DNA from: Falsiroseomonas frigidaquae
Lineage (GTDB): Bacteria > Pseudomonadota > Alphaproteobacteria > Acetobacterales > Acetobacteraceae
Direction of reading: 5' to 3'
Assembly: GCF_012163145.1 (NCBI RefSeq)
Contig: NZ_JAAVTX010000010.1
Span: forward strand, 1-64,000
Length of the DNA stretch: 64,000 nt
Position 1 is the first letter of the stretch. Each line of letters starts with the position of its first letter. A program made the translations under genes and the position numbers. Positions 35,514 to 40,977 of this stretch are shown here, piece by piece. Below the pieces are notes generated by a model. It worked only from the letters and a program-made list of their open reading frames with translations. It was not told the origin of the DNA and did no database searches.

Positions 35514-36952
35514 TTGCTTTCCTCCCCGGCAGCCGTAGCCAGGCCGCGCAGGGCAGCACGCAGGTTGCTTTCCGCGTCAATCAGGAAGTTGGCGGCGACC
35601 ACAACGCGGTCGCCTTCAACCACGCCATCCCGGATCTCGACGAAGCCGCCACCGCGGCGGCCAAGCCTCACCTCTTTCGGCTCAAAGCGCCCCTCGCCGA
35701 GGTCGACGATCACCACTTGTCGGGTGCCACTGTCGATCACAGCGGAGTTGGGGACAGCGACCACCGGCCCTCCGCCGCCTGAGGCGATCTCTGCCTCGGC
35801 GTACATGCCCGGGAGCAGCACGCCCCCAGGGTTGGGCAACTCAACTCGAACTCGGGCCGTGCGGGTCTCCGTGTTGAGCTGGGGGTAGATCAGGTCGATG
35901 CGACCGGCGAAGCTGCGGCCGGGCAGGCCACGCGGGCGCACCTCAACCCTCTGGCCGAGTGCAAGGCTCCCCAGCTCGCGCTCGGGCAGGTCGGCCACCG
36001 CCCAGACCACAGAGAGGTCGGCCAGGCGGAACAGGATCTCGCCTGCTGGCATGCGCATGCCGTCGGATACGTTCCGCACCAGCACCACACCGTCGCGCGG
36101 GGCCGGCCAGACGAAGGATTGCGGGATGCGCCGCGTCCGCTCAATCTCGGCCAGGAGCTGCGGCGGCACGCCGAGGTTCTCCAGCCGTCGGCGGGCGCCG
36201 TCGGCGGTGGCCCCGCTGATCCCGGCGGGGATTCCGAGTGCCGAGACATATTGGGCGCCGGCGGCGACCACCTCCGGCGAGTAGAGGCGCAGCAGCGGCT
36301 GGCCGCGCCGCACGCGGTCGCCGGTGGTGACGTCCTCGACCTGGTCGATGAAGGCCTCCGCCCGTAGTGCGACCACTGAGACCCGTCGCTCGTCCAGCTG
36401 GATCATGCTGGGGGCGCGCACCGGGCGCACCAGCTCGCGCCGGGCGACGGGCTCGGAGCGCACGCCGGTGGTCTGGATCCGGCCCAGCGCGACCCGCACC
36501 GTGGACCCGTCTTGGTCCTCGCCCTCGTAAACCGGGATGTAGTCCATCCCCATCGAATCTTTTTTGGGCACCGGCGAGGTGTCCGGCAAACCCATCGGGT
36601 TGCGGTAGTAGAGAATCCTCCGCGGGCTACCCGCGGTCGGTTGGGCTGCGACCGTCGCGTTCGCCGGCGCGGCCGGGTCTTCCGGCTCCACGTCCTGGCC
36701 GGCATAGACCGCGCGGAAGTCCCGCCCATCGCCGGTCCGGCGCGGCTCCGCCGCGTATTCCGGCTGGTCGGGGTGGCGGAAGTAGAGGACGCGTTCGGAG
36801 GCGGGCCTCGCCGGCTCGCTTGCCTGCCGCTTCTCCGAGGCGGCGGCTGGTCCAAGCCCTGGAACCAGGTCCAACCGTCCAACTTGGTAGCCGCCGACCG
36901 CCAGGCCGACCGCTACGGGCACGGCCAACGCAGTCAGAATCATACGTCGCAT
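35510..36952 (-). CDS. cusB: RND periplasmic adaptor, CusB type, with duplicated metal-binding domain
   Basis: 480-residue membrane-fusion protein linking CusA to an outer-membrane channel and receiving Cu(I) from CusF. After an N-terminal anchor comes VLYFRHPDQPEYAAEPRR (about residue 55) and then ILYYRNPMGLPDTSPVPKKD with SMGMDYIPVY (about 112-145). The second is a normal heavy-metal-binding domain; the first looks like an older copy that has lost its Met residues. The barrel-sandwich, alpha-hairpin and beta-barrel domains follow (SPEVVAAGAQYVSA, PRDGVVLVRNVSDGMRM, AVPNSAVIDSGTRQVV). It starts 12 bp after the FixH-like gene. Confidence 0.92.
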   Translation of the reverse strand: MRRMILTALAVPVAVGLAVGGYQVGRLDLVPGLGPAAASEKRQASEPARPASERVLYFRHPDQPEYAAEPRRTGDGRDFRAVYAGQDVEPEDPAAPANATVAAQPTAGSPRRILYYRNPMGLPDTSPVPKKDSMGMDYIPVYEGEDQDGSTVRVALGRIQTTGVRSEPVARRELVRPVRAPSMIQLDERRVSVVALRAEAFIDQVEDVTTGDRVRRGQPLLRLYSPEVVAAGAQYVSALGIPAGISGATADGARRRLENLGVPPQLLAEIERTRRIPQSFVWPAPRDGVVLVRNVSDGMRMPAGEILFRLADLSVVWAVADLPERELGSLALGQRVEVRPRGLPGRSFAGRIDLIYPQLNTETRTARVRVELPNPGGVLLPGMYAEAEIASGGGGPVVAVPNSAVIDSGTRQVVIVDLGEGRFEPKEVRLGRRGGGFVEIRDGVVEGDRVVVAANFLIDAESNLRAALRGLATAAGEESK

Positions 36953-36964
36953 GGTGGCCGCCCT

Positions 36965-37375
36965 CTACTGGACCGCGTAAAGGACAAGACGGTTCTGCAC
37001 CGTGCCCTGCTCGCCTTGCACCTTTGCCGCAAGCGTCAGTGCCCAGCCGCCGGCCATCACCAGGTCGGCGCGGAAGCGGTAGACGCCAGGCTCATCGCCG
37101 CCCAGCACCGGCGTGACCGGCATGGTCATCGTCGGCATACTCTCGGGCGACATGTCGAGGCGCGTGGCGTAGATCACAGCGCCCGAGACGGCGCGGCTGG
37201 ACGACTTGTGGACGAGCCGGATCACTATGACCGCGCCCACGCCCTGCCTCACCTCGGACGTCACCAGCTGGAATTCATAGTCCTGCGCGCCTGCGGCGAG
37301 AACGTCAGCAGGGGGCGTCAGCGCCATCGCCACGGCCAGCATGGCCGAGCGGGCGGACATTTTCCAAATACTCAC
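36965..37375 (-). CDS. FixH-like/YtkA-domain exported protein
   Basis: 136 residues: signal peptide to about residue 28 (VLAAGA), then a beta-rich domain with VTSEVRQGVGAVIVIRLVH, SGAVIYATRLDMSPESMPTM and GVYRFRADLVMAGGWALTL. This is the FixH/YtkA-like fold common beside copper RND genes. The Met cluster MSPESMPTMTMPV is a plausible copper site. It is the first gene of the operon with cusB and cusA. Role inferred as a periplasmic copper helper. Confidence 0.8.
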   Translation of the reverse strand: MSIWKMSARSAMLAVAMALTPPADVLAAGAQDYEFQLVTSEVRQGVGAVIVIRLVHKSSSRAVSGAVIYATRLDMSPESMPTMTMPVTPVLGGDEPGVYRFRADLVMAGGWALTLAAKVQGEQGTVQNRLVLYAVQ

Positions 37376-37543
37376 TGAGTTGGTCCTCGCGTCTTGAGCT
37401 CAGCAAGCCGCCGACAAACGGTGCGCAAGCTGGCACAGCCAGCTGCGCGCCTTGCACATGCGGCGCTACGCGGCAGAGCCGTCCAGGGTCACGCCTGTGC
37501 GGCTCGGCCGAGACCGGCCTTGGTCTTCAGAGGCCGGGAGAGA

Positions 37544-37888
37544 TCAGGCGCGAGGGGGTTCGAACGGGGGAACGATGCCAATGCCAGCCTGCACGGAATG
37601 GCGGCGAGGCACCTGCACGGTAAACTCGAGGTATGCCACGGCGGGCGGTGCAACAGCCCAGTCGAGCAGCAGGACGGGGCACTTCGCCGAACATACCGAC
37701 GCGTCGGGCACCGTTTCGGGATTATCCGGCATGCTACCGCCGTCGCAAGAGTCACCGTCGGCTGCTGCCGCAGCCATCTCCATACCGCATGGTGCATCTG
37801 CTGCGACGGAGGTCGTGGCCAACCCTGCCAGCAAAATCGCCAGCACGGAGAGGACCACGATCAAGCGTCGGAAGAGCGAGAAACCCAT
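37544..37888 (-). CDS. Small exported Cys-rich protein, copper-cluster type A
   Basis: 114 residues. Signal peptide (LFRRLIVVLSVLAILLAGLATTSVAA), then a mature part with Cys at APCGM, SCDGG and a C-x3-C pair (VCSAKCP), and a terminal Pro-rich tail IVPPFEPPRA. Layout is shared with proteins at 38290-38640 and 59136-59477. No named family is certain (DUF2946-like is possible). A periplasmic Cu or Hg scavenger or sensor is inferred. It lies upstream of the fixH-cusBA genes on the same strand. ATG 37888 sits five bases after a good -10 box, so the mRNA may be leaderless. Confidence 0.7.
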   Translation of the reverse strand: MGFSLFRRLIVVLSVLAILLAGLATTSVAADAPCGMEMAAAAADGDSCDGGSMPDNPETVPDASVCSAKCPVLLLDWAVAPPAVAYLEFTVQVPRRHSVQAGIGIVPPFEPPRA

Positions 37889-38289
37889 AGAGCAGAATAG
37901 GCGGCGGTCCACGGTGGGATCAAGGGGCGAGTGACCCACCTGTTTTTCGGCGGACAGACCGATCTGATTCTGACCTTCGCCGGCCGGCGGCGGCGGAACC
38001 TTGCAGAGTGCCGGCCTGGGCGCCAACAGGGAATCTGCCGCCGAATCCAGCAGCGGAGAAACCTGCCAGGACGTTCGGGCGCCTCCGCCGGCACGCATGC
38101 GTCGCGTGCCAAGCCCGCTGGCCCCATAGGCCCCTCAGCACTTGACTAGGGCAAGGACCGCACAAACTGGTTCTTGCCGAAGCCTTCTACCGCGCCGGCT
38201 CGCCATTTGTTCCGACCGCTTGTTTGCAGGTTTGACAATAGATGCGCTTGCGCTTGAAACTCCGCCGTAGTCGGGCCGTTCACAAAACC
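37889..38289. other. Divergent intergenic region between two small Cys-rich genes
   Basis: 401 bp between the starts of the genes ending at 37888 and starting at 38290. It holds the promoter described at 37894-37923 and, on the plus strand, TTGACA at 38232-38237, a good -35 box for the rightward gene with no clear -10. An alternative start ATG 38242 for the rightward gene lies here. Otherwise no gene. Confidence 0.4.
37894..37923 (-). promoter_or_regulatory. Promoter of small Cys-rich gene A, probably leaderless
   Basis: Reading leftward: -35 TTGATC (37923-37918), 18-base spacer, -10 TATTCT (37899-37894). The ATG at 37888 begins six bases after the -10, where transcription would start. The spacer holds the half-symmetric CCACCGTGG, which could be a regulator site. 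Leaderless translation is inferred from position only. Confidence 0.5.
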
Positions 38290-38640
38290 ATGCGGGTAGC
38301 AATCATCAGACGGATTACGGTTATCCTGACGATCGTCGCGCTTCTAGGTCCGGCGATGGCGATGGCTGCCCGCTTCGCACCGACGGAAATGCTGAACTGC
38401 GGTGCCTTGATGAGTGAAACTGCTATGAGCAGTGCTCCCAGCGATGCACCTACGCCGAAGGGTGGACTGCCTGCCTGCTCCGCCGCCATGATTGGGTGCA
38501 CCGCTGTAGCGCTACCCAGTCCAGTAGCTCAGCCACCGTCTGTGCCACCGCTGTCTAAGATTTGGGCTCCGGTGCCGCCCTCCGTCCTCTTCGGCCGGAC
38601 GGTTGAACCCAGCCTCTTCCCTCCCATCCACTCCGTCTGA
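38290..38640 (+). CDS. Small exported Cys-rich protein, copper-cluster type B
   Basis: 116 residues. Signal peptide (IIRRITVILTIVALLGPAMAMA), then NCGALM, a Met/Ser/Pro-rich stretch, a Cys pair in PACSAAMIGC, and a Pro-rich C-terminus ending GRTVEPSLFPPIHSV. Same plan as the proteins at 37544 and 59136. ATG 38290 gives a standard signal peptide; an upstream ATG 38242 would add 16 basic residues. Divergent from gene A, upstream of the Met-rich and Csp genes. Function inferred only as periplasmic metal handling. Confidence 0.65.
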   Translation: MRVAIIRRITVILTIVALLGPAMAMAARFAPTEMLNCGALMSETAMSSAPSDAPTPKGGLPACSAAMIGCTAVALPSPVAQPPSVPPLSKIWAPVPPSVLFGRTVEPSLFPPIHSV

Positions 38641-38837
38641 CACGCGGGCGTACCCGCCTTTTGGGCGGTGTTCTCCCAATCTTCGCGCCGTGGTCTAGCG
38701 AGCGCGGTGCCGCCGTCGGTGGCCCGCAATTGCCGCCGCTACGCGAAAGAAGCGCACGAGGACTAGGGCACACCAGCCTCCGCCCGCCAGGGCGGTGGTC
38801 TGACCACTGCCGGGTCTGACGGATGGGAAGAAAAGAC

Positions 38838-39155
38838 ATGAACGCTCTCACTTTGCCCACTTCACCCGGCGAGACCCCACCGGACCGGTGGCGCCTTGCC
38901 GACCGCCTGCCTTCATGGCTGCGTGGCCGCCGGGCGGTGATGCTCGGGGTTGTCACGCTAGTCATCGCGGGTCTTGCGTTCGGCTGGCCATGGCTCGTGG
39001 CCTTCGGGCTCGCCCCCCTCTTGCTCTCGCTGCTGCCCTGCGCGGCGATGTGCGCGCTCGGCCTGTGCATGATGGGCGGCAAGGACGGCAAGTCCTGCCA
39101 CTCGCAGGCCAACGCCCCCGGGCCGGAAGCGCGCGCGTCGCGCCAGAACGCCTGA
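38838..39155 (+). CDS. Small membrane protein with LLPCAAMCALGLC motif, copy 1
   Basis: 105 residues. Two membrane helices (AVMLGVVTLVIAGLAFGWPWLV, GLAPLLLSLLPCAAMCALGLCMM) with a C-x3-C-x4-C array at the end of the second. The copy at 56014-56352 has the same helices and spacing (VLPCLVMCGLGLCMM). Proteins of this look recur in copper clusters but have no assigned function. Thiols at a membrane boundary suggest a metal relay; inferred. ATG 38838 follows GGGAAGAAAAG. Confidence 0.7.
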   Translation: MNALTLPTSPGETPPDRWRLADRLPSWLRGRRAVMLGVVTLVIAGLAFGWPWLVAFGLAPLLLSLLPCAAMCALGLCMMGGKDGKSCHSQANAPGPEARASRQNA

Positions 39156-39211
39156 CGGCGCCGCCGTCCGGCACCACTCCCACAACCACGCGATCAACAA
39201 AGGAACACAGC

Positions 39212-39526
39212 ATGACCCGCAAGCACACTGCGCTCTTTGCCGCCGCCGCCCTCGTCAGCGGCTTCCTGGCCACCCAGGGCGCCCTCGCCCAGCAGGCCCA
39301 GCCCGCCCCGGCTCAGCCCGGGCAGGGCCAGGGCATGACGGGCATGCAGCCCGGCCAGGGATCCGGGATGGGCGGCATGATGGGGATGATGAACATGATG
39401 GGCCAGATGGACCCAGCGCAGATGAACCGGATGATGGAGAACTGCAACAAGATGATGGAGGGGATGAACCGAGGCCAGGGCGGCTCCGATCCCGCCACGC
39501 CCGCGCCGAACCAGCAGCGCGGCTGA
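39212..39526 (+). CDS. Methionine-rich periplasmic copper-binding protein
   Basis: 104 residues: signal peptide to ALAQ (about residue 27), then a Gln/Pro linker and a Met-rich core (GMGGMMGMMNMMGQMD, NRMMENCNKMMEGMN) with 16 methionines and one Cys in about 50 residues. Such Met clusters bind Cu(I) or Ag(I) in oxidising periplasm, as in CopC/PcoE-like proteins. ATG 39212 follows AAAGGAA. In a run of small copper-type genes ending with csp. Confidence 0.75.
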   Translation: MTRKHTALFAAAALVSGFLATQGALAQQAQPAPAQPGQGQGMTGMQPGQGSGMGGMMGMMNMMGQMDPAQMNRMMENCNKMMEGMNRGQGGSDPATPAPNQQRG

Positions 39527-39538
39527 TCGGCCGCCGCG

Positions 39539-39569
39539 CCACCCGCCGCCGTCCCACGGCGGCGGGTGG
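39539..39569. terminator. Perfect 14-bp hairpin after the Met-rich gene
   Basis: Arms 39539-39552 and 39556-39569 pair perfectly around a three-base loop, 12 bp after the stop. No T-run follows, so it may be a weak terminator or a 3'-end stabiliser that separates expression of the Met-rich gene from csp. Confidence 0.5.
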
Positions 39570-39619
39570 CAGGCGAGAGCCCAGGCGTGACACGGCACTC
39601 CCCAGGAAGGACACCAGAT

Positions 39620-39985
39620 ATGAGCGGCCAGACCACCACCTCCCAGGCACCGGACGCCGCGATGCAACGCTGCATCGCCGAGTGCCTGGACTGCCACCAG
39701 ATCTGCCTCCAGACCATCGCATTCTGCCTCGGCACCGGCGGCGAGCACGCGCGGGAGGACCACATCCGGCTGCTGACGGACTGCGCCCAGATCTGCGTTG
39801 TCACCGCCGACTTCATGGCCCGGCGCTCCTCGCACCATGCGCACCTCTGCCGCGAGTGCGCCGAGATCTGCGCGCAATGCGCCGACGACTGCGACCGCCT
39901 TGGTCAGCATGAGGAGATGCGGCGCTGCGCCGAGGCGTGCCGCCGCTGCGCCGAGAGCTGCCGGGCTATGGTCGGGACCGCCTAA
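39620..39985 (+). CDS. Four-helix-bundle copper-storage protein (Csp-like), copy 2
   Basis: 121 residues with 16 cysteines on heptad-like helices (RCIAECLDCHQICLQ, DCAQICVVTAD, LCRECAEICAQCADDC, RCAEACRRCAESC). No signal peptide, so cytosolic Csp3-like. Only moderately similar to the 31257-31643 protein, with a His-rich turn (SSHHAHLCREC). It would store Cu(I) when the pumps are overwhelmed. ATG 39620 has AGGAAGG upstream. Flanked by two strong hairpins, suggesting a transcript with its own ends. Confidence 0.9.
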   Translation: MSGQTTTSQAPDAAMQRCIAECLDCHQICLQTIAFCLGTGGEHAREDHIRLLTDCAQICVVTADFMARRSSHHAHLCRECAEICAQCADDCDRLGQHEEMRRCAEACRRCAESCRAMVGTA

Positions 39986-40000
39986 GGCGGCAGCCGGATT

Positions 40001-40027
40001 GCCGCGGGCAACGCCATTGCCCGCGGC
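40001..40027. terminator. Perfect 11-bp hairpin after csp
   Basis: Arms 40001-40011 and 40017-40027 pair fully with a five-base loop, 15 bp after the csp stop and 45 bp before the next start. No T-run. Likely a terminator or attenuator between csp and the reductase gene. Confidence 0.5.
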
Positions 40028-40071
40028 GGGCTCCGGCCCAAGGCCAGACGCAGGTGAGCACGGGAGCGACC

Positions 40072-40977
40072 ATGTACGACGTCATCATTGTGGGTGGAGG
40101 GCCGGCCGGCCTGAGCGCGGCCCTGATCCTGGGGCGCTGCCGCCGGCGCGTGCTTCTGTGCGACGCCAGGCGGCCGCGCAATGCGGCCTCCCGGCACCTC
40201 AACGGCTTCCTCACCCGGGACGGCACGCCCCCCGCCGAGATGCGCCGGCTGGCGCGCGAGCAGCTTGGCGCCTACGACGGCGTGGAGATCCGGAACGCCG
40301 AGGCGACCGACGCTAGGCGCCGCCCCGACGGCGATTTCGAGATCACCCTGGACAGCGGCGGCAGCCGCGTCGAGGCGTCGCGCAAGCTACTGCTGGCGAC
40401 CGGTGTCGTGGATGCGCTGCCGGAGGTCGAGGGCTTCGCGGAGATCTACGGCCGGAGCGCGTTCCACTGCCCCTACTGCGACGGCTGGGAGCACCGCAAC
40501 CAGCCGCTTGCCATCCATGGTCATAGCGAGGCCGGCAAGGCCCTCGCCCTAGAGCTGACGGTCTGGAGCCGCGACCTCGTGCTGTGCACCGACGGGCCGG
40601 CCGGGCTACCGCCGGACGACCTTGACCAGCTGACCCGCAACGGGATCGGCCTGCGCGAGGAGCGCATCGCCCGCTTCGAGGCCCGTGACGGCGAGCTGGA
40701 GTGCATCCGCTTTGAGACTGGCGAGGCGCTCTCGCGCCGCGCCCTGTTCTTCGCCAGCGACGACCGCCAGTCCAGCGACCTCGCCCAGAGGCTCGGCTGC
40801 ACGCTGACGCGACGGGGCGACGTCCAGACCGGCAGGTATGAAACCACCGACGTTCCGGGTCTGTACGTTGCGGGCGATGCGTCCCGCCGCGTGCAGCTCA
40901 CCGTGGTCGCGGCGGCCGAGGGCGCGATGGCGGCCTTTGCAATCAACACAGAGCTGCTCAAGGAGGATCTTCGATGA
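40072..40977 (+). CDS. Thioredoxin-reductase-like FAD oxidoreductase
   Basis: 301 residues of the class II (TrxB/AhpF-like) family. FAD site IIVGGGPAGLSAAL, redox pair C133/C136 in HCPYCDGWE, and the second FAD motif GLYVAGDASRRVQLTVVAAAEGA. The NAD(P) glycine motif (here IHGHSEAGKALALE) is atypical, lacking a clean GxGxxG, so the donor is uncertain. Stop overlaps the next start (ATGA). Probable role: NAD(P)H-dependent reduction of a small thiol protein, or a FNR-like function. Confidence 0.85.
   Translation: MYDVIIVGGGPAGLSAALILGRCRRRVLLCDARRPRNAASRHLNGFLTRDGTPPAEMRRLAREQLGAYDGVEIRNAEATDARRRPDGDFEITLDSGGSRVEASRKLLLATGVVDALPEVEGFAEIYGRSAFHCPYCDGWEHRNQPLAIHGHSEAGKALALELTVWSRDLVLCTDGPAGLPPDDLDQLTRNGIGLREERIARFEARDGELECIRFETGEALSRRALFFASDDRQSSDLAQRLGCTLTRRGDVQTGRYETTDVPGLYVAGDASRRVQLTVVAAAEGAMAAFAINTELLKEDLR

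Noticed and set aside
32307-36952. Several long plus-strand ORFs antisense to cusA and cusB
   Set aside because: They are His/Arg/Gln-rich shadows of GC-skewed codons; the minus-strand genes have clear families and coupling.
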